From NCBI GenBank assembly GCA_027346925.1, contig DAIERH010000008.1:1-24868 (forward strand): DNA of 24,868 nt, in the 5' to 3' direction. Each line of letters starts with the position of its first letter. The stretch's first letter is position 1. Below, piece after piece: positions 1 to 7,852 of the stretch. Position numbers and translations under genes: made by a program. This stretch comes from Geobacter sp. GTDB lineage: Bacteria > Desulfobacterota > Desulfuromonadia > Geobacterales > Pseudopelobacteraceae. The notes below the pieces were generated by a model. That model had not been told where the DNA came from. It saw nothing but the letters and a program-made list of their open reading frames with translations, and ran no database searches.

Positions 1-540
1 CTCGCCGCGGGAGGCGAGGACCCGGTGGGGGCCTTCACCACCGCCTTCCGGGAGAGTCTCGACGACGGGACGGTCGTCCTCGCCCTGCGCGAGTTGGACG
101 CGGCCCGCATCGACCGCATCCGGCAGGTGCTGGCTATTTCCCTGCGTTACGGTTTCATGCTGGCATCGCTCGGCACGCTGGCGGCCCTGCTGTTCACCGG
201 CGAACTGTTGTCCGCATTTACCCGGGATACTGCCGTGATCGCCGCTGGCACCAGGTTCCTGCGCATCGAGGCATTCGTCTTCCCCGCCTATGTGCTGCTT
301 TACATCTGCGTTTCGGCCATGCAGGGCATCCAGCGGCCGCTCTTCGGTCTCTGGATCGGGCTGTACCGGCAGATCGCCGGACCATTCGCGGTGTTTCATC
401 TTTTGACAGCCGTTGCGGGATGGGGCATCATGGGTATCTGGTGGGGGGTCTTCACGGTCACCTGGTCGGCCGCCCTGATTGTCGTCGTATATGTCACCTG
501 GATACTGAAGAAACTGAAAGAGGATATGCCCATCGTATGA
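1..540 (+). CDS. MATE family efflux transporter, 3' part
   Basis: The frame is open from the first base of the window, so the gene begins outside it. The last 140 or so residues show alternating hydrophobic helices and loops typical of the C-terminal half of MATE (multi-antimicrobial extrusion) antiporters: a long helix around LRYGFMLASLGTLAALLF, then a helix ending in the YICVSAMQGIQRP loop, then two more helices and a short basic tail (KKLKED). MATE proteins export drugs or metabolites across the inner membrane using Na+ or H+ gradients; the substrate cannot be told here. The first 35 or so residues in the window are hydrophilic and acidic and do not look like the helix that should precede this part, which is odd. 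The stop codon overlaps the mtaB start (ATGA), so the two genes are probably cotranscribed. Confidence 0.75.
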   Translation, partial: LAAGGEDPVGAFTTAFRESLDDGTVVLALRELDAARIDRIRQVLAISLRYGFMLASLGTLAALLFTGELLSAFTRDTAVIAAGTRFLRIEAFVFPAYVLLYICVSAMQGIQRPLFGLWIGLYRQIAGPFAVFHLLTAVAGWGIMGIWWGVFTVTWSAALIVVVYVTWILKKLKEDMPIV

Positions 541-1826
541 AACGCGTTGCCATCACAACCCTGGGGTGCAAGACCAATCAGTTCGAATCGGCCGCCATGG
601 CCGAACAACTGGAAAAGGCCGGCTACAGCGTCGTCCCCTTCTCCGAGCCGGCCGACATCTATGTGGTCAACTCCTGCACGGTCACGGCCCGCACCGATGC
701 CGAAACCCGGCGCCTGATCCGCCGGGCCCGGCGCCTGAATCCGGAAGCGCGCATCGTAGCCACCGGCTGCTACGCCCAGGTTGCGCCGGGGGAGTTGGAA
801 CGGATGCCCGAGGTGGACAGCGTGCTGGGCAACCGGGAAAAGCAGGATATTGCCCAACTTCTGCAAACAGGCGGAAACCGTGTCTCGGACATTGCCCGTG
901 AGCAGGTTGCCGACCCCCTGGCGCTGTCCAGTTTCAGCGAGCACACTCGCGCCTTTCTCCAGGCACAGAACGGCTGCGATGCCTTCTGCGCCTACTGCAT
1001 CGTTCCCTATGCCCGCGGCAGGAGCCGCAGCGTCTCCTTGGACGACATGCTGGCCGGAGTCGCGAACCTGGCCGCCAACGGCTATCAGGAGGTGGTATTG
1101 ACCGGCATCCACCTGGGGGCCTACGGCCTTGACCTGACCCCCAGGAGTTCCCTGACCGAACTGGTGCGGGCTATCGACGCCGAACGCCTCGTAGCGCGGC
1201 TGCGCATCGGCTCGGTGGAGCCCAACGAAGTGGGCGATGATCTGATCAGCCTGATGGCCCGTTCGGAGATCATCTGCCCCCACCTGCACCTCCCCTTGCA
1301 GAGCGGCAGCGACACGGTCCTCGCGCGCATGGGGCGGCGATACACGACTGCCTTTTTCCGCGAGCTGATGGAAAAGATCCATTCCAGCCTGCCGGACGCC
1401 TTTATCGGTGCCGACGTGATCGCCGGTTTTCCGGGCGAGACCAGGGAAGAGTTCCAGGAAACCCTGAATCTGGTGCGGGATCTCCCTTTCTCGGACCTGC
1501 ACGTCTTCCCCTATTCCCGCCGCAATGGCACCAGGGCGGCCGACATGCCCGACCAGGTGGCTTCCCAGGTCATCAAGGAGCGGGCGCAGCGGCTGCGCGA
1601 CGCGGCTGACGGGAAACGGTCGCTGTTTCTGGAGCGGTTCATGGGGCGGGAGCTGCGGGTGCTGGTGCAAAGGCATGACAGTCGGAGCGGGTTCTGTCGG
1701 GGATTGGCACGCAACTACCTGACGGTAGCGTTTCCGGGTGACGCGGGGATGGAGAATCGGGAGATAGGCGTACGTGTGGAACAAAGGGGCGCTACAACGG
1801 ATCTGGCGGGGGTCGGCGTGGGGTAA
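537..1826 (+). CDS. mtaB: tRNA (t6A37) C2-methylthiotransferase MtaB
   Basis: A radical SAM methylthiotransferase that converts t6A to ms2t6A at position 37 of ANN-decoding tRNAs. The 429-residue length and domain order fit the family. The N-terminal UPF0004 domain carries the three cluster cysteines C11 (LGCKTNQ), C47 (NSCTV) and C78 (TGCYAQ). The radical SAM motif is C147-x3-C151-x2-C154 (NGCDAFCAYC), followed by the SIVPYARG-like segment IVPYARGRSRS that is characteristic of methylthiotransferases. A basic C-terminal stretch of about 60 residues fits a TRAM domain. The chosen start is the ATG that overlaps the upstream stop in ATGA, because it gives the usual MKRVAITTLGC beginning; an in-frame upstream extension would only read through the MATE gene. 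The LGCKTN opening and t6A-type sequence favour MtaB over MiaB or RimO. Confidence 0.93.
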   Translation: MKRVAITTLGCKTNQFESAAMAEQLEKAGYSVVPFSEPADIYVVNSCTVTARTDAETRRLIRRARRLNPEARIVATGCYAQVAPGELERMPEVDSVLGNREKQDIAQLLQTGGNRVSDIAREQVADPLALSSFSEHTRAFLQAQNGCDAFCAYCIVPYARGRSRSVSLDDMLAGVANLAANGYQEVVLTGIHLGAYGLDLTPRSSLTELVRAIDAERLVARLRIGSVEPNEVGDDLISLMARSEIICPHLHLPLQSGSDTVLARMGRRYTTAFFRELMEKIHSSLPDAFIGADVIAGFPGETREEFQETLNLVRDLPFSDLHVFPYSRRNGTRAADMPDQVASQVIKERAQRLRDAADGKRSLFLERFMGRELRVLVQRHDSRSGFCRGLARNYLTVAFPGDAGMENREIGVRVEQRGATTDLAGVGVG

Positions 1827-1850
1827 TGGAAACCCGGCGGGACAATCTCC

Positions 1851-2291
1851 TCAGAACATCAGCACCAGTACCACCCCGCCTCCCAACACCGCCAGGTTGC
1901 AGATGGCGGAGACAGCGTGCAGCCGGGAGAACTCCCGGCGCAGGGGATGCTCCTTGGGGGTGGTCTCGAAGGAGCCGATCTCTTGTTTGAGGGCGGCGGC
2001 GCGGGGCTCCACATAGAAGGACTGCACCGCCGTGACCGCCAGCATGACCACCAGGATGATGGCCGCCAGGTCGATCCCGCGACCTCGAGCCAGCAGGCGG
2101 CAGAGCAGCGCGGCACCTCCGCAGGCCAGTCCCCAGCGAAAATAGGCGGGGAAAAAGGTGCCTACGATGCGGGCAGCGGTATCACGCGCCTCGCTCTTGA
2201 ACAGAAGCGGGGTCAGCACAGCGGTGAACAGGGCGTTGCCGCCAACCCACAAGGCAATGGCCAGACGATAGACGGTCTCGGCATATTTCAC
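1851..2291 (-). CDS. DUF4149 family small membrane protein
   Basis: A 146-residue protein with about four hydrophobic segments: residues 5-28, 47-65, 74-92 and the last 20. The opening (VYRLAIALWVGGNALFTAVLTPLLF) and the SFYVEPR-x-ALK segment in the third quarter match what I recall of the DUF4149/TMEM205-like family. These are inner-membrane proteins of unknown function. The start is GTG at 2291, preceded by a G-rich stretch that could serve as ribosome binding site. It converges with mtaB, leaving only 24 bases between stop codons and no clear terminator. It lies downstream of fapA on the same strand. Function is not inferable beyond membrane location. Confidence 0.75.
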   Translation of the reverse strand: MKYAETVYRLAIALWVGGNALFTAVLTPLLFKSEARDTAARIVGTFFPAYFRWGLACGGAALLCRLLARGRGIDLAAIILVVMLAVTAVQSFYVEPRAAALKQEIGSFETTPKEHPLRREFSRLHAVSAICNLAVLGGGVVLVLMF

Positions 2292-2438
2292 TGGCTGTCC
2301 CCCCTACTCCCCGATGATCTTCACCAATACCCGCTTACTACGCTTGTCGTTGAACTCGCCGTAAGGTTCTGCTCCCACGGAAGCAGGTCCGGTCTCCCCT
2401 CCCTTACGGCAACCGCTACTTGACGAGGCCTGTTGCTG

Positions 2439-3881
2439 TCAGCGCTTCTGTTCCCTGACAAATGCCAACTCTATGTCGGAAGCCTTGACATCGAGACTGG
2501 TCATGAGCAGATAGCGCAGCCCCCCTTCCACGGTGTTTTCGATGATGCTGATGGGGCCGTCTTTCTGTTCCCTGATCTCTTCGTTAATCGTACCGAGGGA
2601 CATCAGGACGTTATCATACAGCATCGACCTTATATTGACCTTCGGGTTTGCCTCCGTGTCTACCTTGGTGCGGATGGCAAAGACCCGGTCCGTCAGTTCG
2701 GCCCTCGCCTTCCGCAGTTCACCGATTTCCTGCAACGACTGGGTCATGCCGATCTGCGCCTGATTCCGTTCCAGTTCGGCAAACAGTCGTTCCAGTTCCT
2801 CTGCATCGCGATAATCCATGCCAACGGTGAGTTTTGTCCGCACCGAAGCTGGTGAGCCGATCTTCCTGGCCTCTATCCCGCCAAGGGCGGTGTAACTGCC
2901 GCCGGAGATAGCCCCCTTGTTGACGTAGATCCTGCCGAGCGTCCTTATTAGGCAGTTATGCAGCTCAACTTCGACTATGACATCACCGGTACAGGTAACG
3001 GAGCAGTCATGCAGGAAATTGGCCCTGATCGTACCGTTGCACACGATGGTGCCCTTCTCCTGCCCATCCATGCCGCAGAACGAAATGTCTCCGTCGCTTT
3101 GAATGGCGCAGGCGCCTATATTGCCGCTGATCCGGATACCCTTGGTCGAGGTGATGTTGAAATCGTTAAGCACATCCCCCCGCACCTCGACAAAACCATT
3201 GAATACGATCGAACCGACCCGGAAATCCACATCCCCGGAGATGATATACTCCTCTTCGACCGAAATCTCGCCCGACGCCACGCAGACCCTGCCCGCGGCA
3301 TTCGCAAAAAGCAGGGATCCATCCTCTTCGCAACGGATATTCTTGCCGATCTTGAGATTGAGGGCCTTACCCGGCTGGGCGGGGATTATCTGCCCGACTA
3401 TGTTTCTGCCGGCGCTGCCCGGCTCCGGAGGGATAATGCGGGCGATCTCATCACCTGGCACGACGTTCAGGAATGTCTGCACCTGGTGCATATCTATGGA
3501 GCCGTCATCGACCTCCTCCTGGACGGTAGTCGAAGGCTGGACGCTGTACTCAATTCTGCCGTCGGCGCCGGCGACGGGTGCCACGCCGAACGCCAGGAGG
3601 ACCATGGAAAGCTCTTTTCCCGCCCCGGCCTTGATGGCAAAATCCTTGAGCGCCTCCTCGTCGATGCCTTCCTTGACCAAAGATTGGGCAAGATATCCCC
3701 GGAGTTCATCGAGGGTGATCATGGCCCCCTGTGAGCGGGGGACATAACTGCAACGGCACTCCAGCTTGTTGTCCGGTATCCAGACGAACAGGCTGTAGCC
3801 AAGCTTCTTGAATTCCTTGCCCGCAATGCCGGACTCCGGGCTTTCGCCAGCAGCCCCGGCCTTAGATGCGTCCATCCCCAT
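2439..3881 (-). CDS. FapA family (DUF342) protein
   Basis: A 480-residue protein with the FapA/DUF342 plan: an N-terminal mixed region, a central parallel beta-helix made of short glycine-rich repeats (for example GDVDFRVGSIVFNGFVEVRGDV and following turns, roughly residues 190-340), then a charged helical region (ELERLFAELERNQAQ) likely to form a coiled coil, and a short tail. FapA proteins are linked to flagellar assembly or polar localisation in some bacteria, but many paralogues have no known role; I infer only the family. ATG at 3881 (MGMDASKAG) is preferred because GGAG lies 8 bases upstream; an ATG at 3932 would add 17 residues without such a site. The FapA stop is TGA followed by C, and the frame stays open for another 44 codons (see findings). 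Confidence 0.82.
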   Translation of the reverse strand: MGMDASKAGAAGESPESGIAGKEFKKLGYSLFVWIPDNKLECRCSYVPRSQGAMITLDELRGYLAQSLVKEGIDEEALKDFAIKAGAGKELSMVLLAFGVAPVAGADGRIEYSVQPSTTVQEEVDDGSIDMHQVQTFLNVVPGDEIARIIPPEPGSAGRNIVGQIIPAQPGKALNLKIGKNIRCEEDGSLLFANAAGRVCVASGEISVEEEYIISGDVDFRVGSIVFNGFVEVRGDVLNDFNITSTKGIRISGNIGACAIQSDGDISFCGMDGQEKGTIVCNGTIRANFLHDCSVTCTGDVIVEVELHNCLIRTLGRIYVNKGAISGGSYTALGGIEARKIGSPASVRTKLTVGMDYRDAEELERLFAELERNQAQIGMTQSLQEIGELRKARAELTDRVFAIRTKVDTEANPKVNIRSMLYDNVLMSLGTINEEIREQKDGPISIIENTVEGGLRYLLMTSLDVKASDIELAFVREQKR

Positions 3882-3901
3882 GGTCTTTACTCCGATGTAG
3901 A

Positions 3902-3960
3902 GGTAGTAACCTGATTCGGAACAATATACCAACCAGTTTCGTTAGTGAAGTATTAACTTA
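3902..3960 (-). promoter_or_regulatory. Possible fapA promoter region
   Basis: On the minus strand the sequence upstream of fapA contains a TATATT hexamer around 3924-3929 in an AT-rich stretch, a plausible -10 element. I see no good -35 hexamer at the right spacing, so this is a weak call. It lies back to back with the tRNA-His promoter. Confidence 0.3.
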
Positions 3961-3986
3961 CTTAAAACCATGGCGGAAAAATCAGC

Positions 3987-4016
3987 TTGACTTGAACATC
4001 CGCTTCAAGATATAAG
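3987..4016 (+). promoter_or_regulatory. Sigma-70 type promoter of tRNA-His
   Basis: TTGACT at 3987-3992 and TATAAG at 4011-4016 are separated by 18 bases (17 if ATATAA at 4010 is used). The predicted transcription start lies about 4022-4024, a few bases before the tRNA, as is usual for stable RNA genes. Confidence 0.7.
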
Positions 4017-4030
4017 AAATGTTCGCCTGC

Positions 4031-4107
4031 GGTGGCTATGGTGAAGCGGTCAACACTTACGACTGTGACTCGTACATACGTGGGTTCGAATCCCACTAGC
4101 CACCCCA
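4031..4107 (+). tRNA. tRNA-His (anticodon GTG), CCA encoded
   Basis: The cloverleaf can be folded by hand. The acceptor stem GTGGCTA (4032-4038) pairs with TAGCCAC (4097-4103). The D arm is GTG...CAC. The anticodon stem TACGA/TCGTA encloses the loop CTGTGAC with anticodon GTG. The T arm is GTGGG-TTCGAAT-CCCAC. The discriminator is C at 4104 and CCA is encoded at 4105-4107. The extra G at 4031 (position -1) opposite discriminator C is the identity element specific to tRNA-His, which confirms the assignment. The gene stands alone between divergent fapA and its own terminator. Confidence 0.97.
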
Positions 4108-4117
4108 ACTACCATCC

Positions 4118-4153
4118 CAAGGGAAGCGCATTCATGCGATTCCCTTGTTTTTT
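4118..4153 (+). terminator. Rho-independent terminator after tRNA-His
   Basis: The arms CAAGGGAA (4118-4125) and TTCCCTTG (4140-4147) pair, with an inner CGCA/TGCG stem and TTCA loop, followed by six T residues. It begins 10 bases after the CCA end. Confidence 0.88.
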
Positions 4154-4290
4154 ATCTGACGCCGGTCCGTCCCAGGCCCCCTTCCCTTCATGCCCCGCAC
4201 AAACTTCCACCACAGAGAATTGTCAATCCCCGGATAGCATCACCGTAACCTTCCGTCACCCATCTGCCGCACGACTGTCTGTTCCGGCCG

Positions 4291-5964
4291 CTACCCCGTT
4301 ACCCCGCAACCGACGGCCACGACGCGATTGCGGCCTTCACGCTTGGCCACGCAGAGCGCTTCATCCGCAGCCTTGTAGAGTTTTTCCGCTGTGTCGTAGG
4401 TATCAAGGGAGGCGACACCGCAGCTGAAGGTCGAATTGAAAGAATTTTCTCCGGCCGGAAAGTTGATGGCTGCAAAACTTTCCAGTATCTGCTCCAGGAG
4501 GGAACCCGCCTCCAGGATGGTGCATGCGGGGAGTATGACGGCAAACTCTTCGCCGCCCGAGCGGCCGACCACGTCAGATTTGCGGAGCCGCTGCCCGAGA
4601 AGCCGGGCCAATGCCATCAGGACCCGGTCACCCGCCTGATGGCCGTAATTGTCGTTCACATCCTTGAAGTGATCCAGGTCGATCATGGCAAAACAGAGCG
4701 TTTCTCCCTGGCGCCGGGCCAGCTCGATGGCGTGGTCGAGATGCTCCTTGGTGGCGGTGTGATTGAAGAGCCCGGTCATGCCGTCCCTGACCATGAAGGA
4801 GCGTATGAGCTTCATCCGCTCGGCACGAACGGTCACGGTGGAGATCAGATGATCAGGCTTGATCGGCTTGATCAGGAACTCATCCCCCCCCATCCGTCTC
4901 GCGTCGAACTGTACGTCCGTGTCGGTCTCACTGGAGAGAAAGATGATCGGGATGCTGAAATAGGCGTCGATCTGCCGGATCGCCCTGGCCAACTCCATAC
5001 CGTTGCAGCCGGGCATATGCATGTCCATGAGGATCAGGTCCGGCTTGAACTCGAAGAGGAGCGGCAACGCCCCCAGGGGATCGTTCAGAGTCCGGGTATC
5101 CATCCCCGCCCCCTGGAGGATCATGGCGGACATCTCCGTCAGATAGGGATCGTCATCCACGATCATGATCCGGTACGGCTCGGGAGTTTCCCCCGTGGTA
5201 AGGGTATTGAGGGTCGTACAGAGGTCGGTGATGTTTACCGGCTTGACGAAATAGGCACTGGAGCCGGCCCGTAAGGCCGCAATACGGGAAGCAAGGTCGC
5301 TCAGGGAGGAGATGAACACCGTGGGGATCTCCCGCTCCAGATCGGCCCGGATCTCCCGTATGACGTCCGCCCCTCCCGTCGGCCGGTCGGGATGGGCCAG
5401 GTCCATGACAATGATATCCGGGTGTCCGCTGCGGACCGCGTTGCGGAACTGTTCCAGCTCACCGAAGGAAATCACCTCGAAACCAAAACAGCCTATCTGG
5501 GTGGCAAGATTCAAACGCTGGAACGAATCGTCCTCACAGAGATAGACAACCTTGCGCTCATTCCCGTGGAAGGTCTCGGCGGCGGCCACACTCTCCAATG
5601 CCTGCAGATCCATCACCTGCGACACATCGATGTGGGCCACCTCCCGCTCCATCCTGGCGATCTGTTCCTCCAGCAATGGACGCCAGGGGATCTCGGGATC
5701 GGTCTCTCCCTTTCTCACCTTCTTTGCCAGCCGCTCACCCTCAGCGGCAATGGCGCTCAGGACGTCCAATCCGAAGTTGGCGCTCGCTCCCCGTAAGGTG
5801 TGGAGGCAACGGTGCAATTCATCCAGCGCCCCTTTGGCCGGAGCCCCCTGACCAAGGGCGGCATACGCCCCCCTGATGACCTCCAGTTGCGAGGGAAGCT
5901 GGCGTATGAACGCCTCCCGGAGCTTTTTCAGTTTTGTCGCGATCAAGGTTGCCTTAACGCCCAT
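4291..5964 (-). CDS. Hpt-REC-REC-GGDEF response regulator, probable active diguanylate cyclase
   Basis: A 557-residue cytoplasmic signalling protein without membrane segments. The N-terminal Hpt-like domain (about 1-110) has the phosphoacceptor motif HTLRGASANFG with His55. REC1 (about 138-255) has acidic pocket ED145-146, phosphoacceptor D188 and K241. REC2 (about 265-380) has DDD, D314 (LMDMHMPG) and K366. The GGDEF domain (about 390-555) keeps DGMTGLFN, the metal-binding IDLDHF and the active-site GGEEF at 470-474. An RxxD inhibitory site (RKSD, 461-464) sits exactly five residues before it. So it should make cyclic di-GMP from GTP with product feedback, controlled by phosphorelay. ATG at 5964 has GGAG five bases upstream; the TTG at 6009 has none. 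Codon and length patterns parallel the second copy at 16952-18607. No kinase gene is adjacent. Confidence 0.92.
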   Translation of the reverse strand: MGVKATLIATKLKKLREAFIRQLPSQLEVIRGAYAALGQGAPAKGALDELHRCLHTLRGASANFGLDVLSAIAAEGERLAKKVRKGETDPEIPWRPLLEEQIARMEREVAHIDVSQVMDLQALESVAAAETFHGNERKVVYLCEDDSFQRLNLATQIGCFGFEVISFGELEQFRNAVRSGHPDIIVMDLAHPDRPTGGADVIREIRADLEREIPTVFISSLSDLASRIAALRAGSSAYFVKPVNITDLCTTLNTLTTGETPEPYRIMIVDDDPYLTEMSAMILQGAGMDTRTLNDPLGALPLLFEFKPDLILMDMHMPGCNGMELARAIRQIDAYFSIPIIFLSSETDTDVQFDARRMGGDEFLIKPIKPDHLISTVTVRAERMKLIRSFMVRDGMTGLFNHTATKEHLDHAIELARRQGETLCFAMIDLDHFKDVNDNYGHQAGDRVLMALARLLGQRLRKSDVVGRSGGEEFAVILPACTILEAGSLLEQILESFAAINFPAGENSFNSTFSCGVASLDTYDTAEKLYKAADEALCVAKREGRNRVVAVGCGVTG

Positions 5965-6109
5965 CGCCTCTCCGTTTGAAAACGACCGTAAAGAAAGTAG
6001 TTGTGCCAAGACATATTTTAATCTAATCTGGATCGCAGGTCAGCAACCGGCAACGAAAATCATGGCGGAGCATCTACTTGCTTTCCGATACACCAGGGAG
6101 GTACGACCA

Positions 6110-6367
6110 ATGGCACTGGCACAAATCTCGCCGAGCAGCGTGACGGTAAACCCTGCCCACGGCAACCCGCAGGTCAAAACAGACCAATCCGCATCCACGG
6201 CGACTGCCAGCCAGACGGCGGACCATGCAATCAAGAAGACAAAGACCGATACGGTCACCATCTCACGGCGGGCCGTGCAGATGGCTGCCCAAACCAACGG
6301 CCCCGCTGAGAGGCCAAAGGGAAGGCAGGCCGTAAAGACCTCCGGGAGAATCAACATCACGGCCTAA
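6110..6367 (+). CDS. Small Ser/Thr/Gln-rich protein, unknown function
   Basis: An 85-residue protein with no hydrophobic segment and no signal peptide. ATG at 6110 is preceded by a near-perfect ribosome binding site (AGGGAGG, eight bases before the ATG), and a rho-independent terminator follows, so it is probably a real gene. The middle is rich in Ser, Thr, Ala and Gln and likely disordered. A DTVTISRRAVQMAAQ segment recalls the D-x-V-x-[IL]-S-x-x-A motif of FlgM-like and other small flagellum-associated proteins, but the helical C-terminal half of FlgM is absent, so I give no function. It is divergent from the GGDEF gene, 145 bases away, which makes shared regulation possible. Confidence 0.7.
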   Translation: MALAQISPSSVTVNPAHGNPQVKTDQSASTATASQTADHAIKKTKTDTVTISRRAVQMAAQTNGPAERPKGRQAVKTSGRINITA

Positions 6368-6403
6368 CCAACCGCCTCCGCCGACCTTCGGGGTGGGGCC
6401 GTC

Positions 6404-6426
6404 AAGGGTGCGCCGCACCCTTTTTT
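6404..6426 (+). terminator. Rho-independent terminator after the 6110-6367 gene
   Basis: AAGGGTG (6404-6410) pairs with CACCCTT (6416-6422) around a five-base loop, and the T run continues to 6426. It follows the stop codon by about 36 bases, in the gap before the convergent TatD/radical SAM gene. Confidence 0.75.
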
Positions 6427-6455
6427 CATGCCCCACCTCCAAACCATCCACCCCC

Positions 6456-7838
6456 CTACCCCACCTCGGCATACTCCCTGACGCGAAACTCCGCCCCCAG
6501 AGACTCGGCCAGCACCCTGCAGGCATCCATGTCCACGCCCGGCACGGTCACGGCGCTGGCCATGACCCGGGGGATATACCGGGTTGCCTCGCTGATGAAC
6601 GCGCACACCGCCCCGAATCCGGCCCCGCCGAAGGGGGTGTTGCAGATCCGCTCGTAGGTGTCGCTATCCGGCGCATTGAGGCTGACCGAGATGCTGTCCA
6701 CCAGCCCTGCCAGCTCCGGCAGGATATCGCGGCCGTGGACCAGGTTGGCCTGGCCGTCGGTATTGATGCGGATGCGGAAGCCGCGTTGCTTTAGCTCGGT
6801 CGCCACCCGTTTGAGCAGATCCAGCCGGATCAGCGGCTCGCCGTAACCGCAGAACACCACCTCGTCGATCCCCGCCGGTTGCCCCACGGCAGCCATGACC
6901 TCCTCGAAGGAGGGTTCCCCTTCCAGCAGCAGGTTGTGCCCCTTTACGGTAAAGTCCTCGAACTTTGCACAGAAACTGCACCGGTTCGAACAGCGGTTGG
7001 TGATGTTGAGGTAGAGGGAATTCCTGATCATGTAGGCGATCCTGAAGGACTGATCCCACAGGCGGATGCCGAACAGGTCGCGGCAGTTCTTGGTGGTGAT
7101 GCGGGCCACGTCCGCCAGCGAGAGCCCCTTGACCTCGGCCACCCTTTCAGCCGCCAGGCGCACGTAGGCGGGCTCGTTGCGTTTGCCGCGATGGGGCACC
7201 GGCGAGAGGTAGGGGCAATCGGTCTCCACCAGCATGCGATCGATGGAGGCGGCGGCCACCACCCGGCGCAGCGCCTCATTGGCTGGATAGGTGACGGTGC
7301 CGGGGATGGATAGGTACAAGCCCATAGCGATGGCCTCGGCCGCCATGGCGCTGTCGCCGGAGAAACAATGCAGCACCCCGCGCCCTGTCCGCTCTTCCCG
7401 CAGGATGGCCAGGACCCGCTCGTGGGCGTCGCGGTCATGGATGATCACCGGTTTGTCCACCACGGCAGCCAGGCGCAGAAAGCGGCGGAACACCTGTTCC
7501 TGCTGGTCACGGGGCGAACGGTCTCGGTAGAAATCCAGGCCGATCTCGCCGATGGCCACCACCTTGGGACTTGCCAGCGCCAGGTCGCGGATCACGTCGT
7601 AGCAGGCATCCGTAACCCGGCCGGCGTCGTGGGGGTGAATGCCGACAGCGGCATAGAGGTGGGGATGCTTTTGGGCCAATTCCAAGCATTCGCGGCTGGA
7701 TTCAATGTCGGTACCGACCACCACCATGGCCCCGACCCCGGCATCGGCGGCCCGTTGCAGCATCTCCTCGAAGTCGCCGCTATAGTCGCGGCAGTAGATA
7801 TGGGCATGGGAGTCTATCAGTTTGATTTCTGTGTTCAT
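6456..7838 (-). CDS. TatD-family metal hydrolase fused to a radical SAM domain
   Basis: A 460-residue two-domain protein. Residues 1-258 are a TatD-type TIM-barrel hydrolase: metal ligands DSHAH (H11, H13), E98 in IGEIGLDFYRD, H134 (VIIHDRDAH), H157 (VLHCFSG) and D207 (ETDCPYLSP), the family used for 3'-5' DNA exonuclease or related deacylase-like activity. Residues 270-460 are a compact radical SAM domain with C283-x3-C287-x2-C290 (NRCSNRCSFC), a glycine-rich FCGYGEPLI SAM-binding motif and a RINTDGQANL segment, as in known TatD-associated radical SAM proteins, which are separate genes in other bacteria. The substrate is unknown. ATG at 7838 has AAGGAAG upstream. It follows truD by 14 bases, so both are probably in one operon. 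Confidence 0.9.
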   Translation of the reverse strand: MNTEIKLIDSHAHIYCRDYSGDFEEMLQRAADAGVGAMVVVGTDIESSRECLELAQKHPHLYAAVGIHPHDAGRVTDACYDVIRDLALASPKVVAIGEIGLDFYRDRSPRDQQEQVFRRFLRLAAVVDKPVIIHDRDAHERVLAILREERTGRGVLHCFSGDSAMAAEAIAMGLYLSIPGTVTYPANEALRRVVAAASIDRMLVETDCPYLSPVPHRGKRNEPAYVRLAAERVAEVKGLSLADVARITTKNCRDLFGIRLWDQSFRIAYMIRNSLYLNITNRCSNRCSFCAKFEDFTVKGHNLLLEGEPSFEEVMAAVGQPAGIDEVVFCGYGEPLIRLDLLKRVATELKQRGFRIRINTDGQANLVHGRDILPELAGLVDSISVSLNAPDSDTYERICNTPFGGAGFGAVCAFISEATRYIPRVMASAVTVPGVDMDACRVLAESLGAEFRVREYAEVG

Positions 7839-7852
7839 CGTCTTCCTTTATA

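Noticed and set aside
396..1784. A 462-residue minus-strand open frame across mtaB
   Set aside because: It is antisense to a well-supported mtaB, has no domain I recognise and lacks a ribosome binding site; its composition is that of a GC-rich shadow frame.
5984..6009. Sigma-54 type promoter upstream of the active GGDEF gene
   Set aside because: A TTGGCAC -24-like element is present on the minus strand, but the -12 element lacks the essential GC at the right spacing.
6070..6105. Sigma-28 (FliA) promoter for the small gene at 6110
   Set aside because: A CCGATA core is present but no TAAA-type -35 element lies at the required distance.
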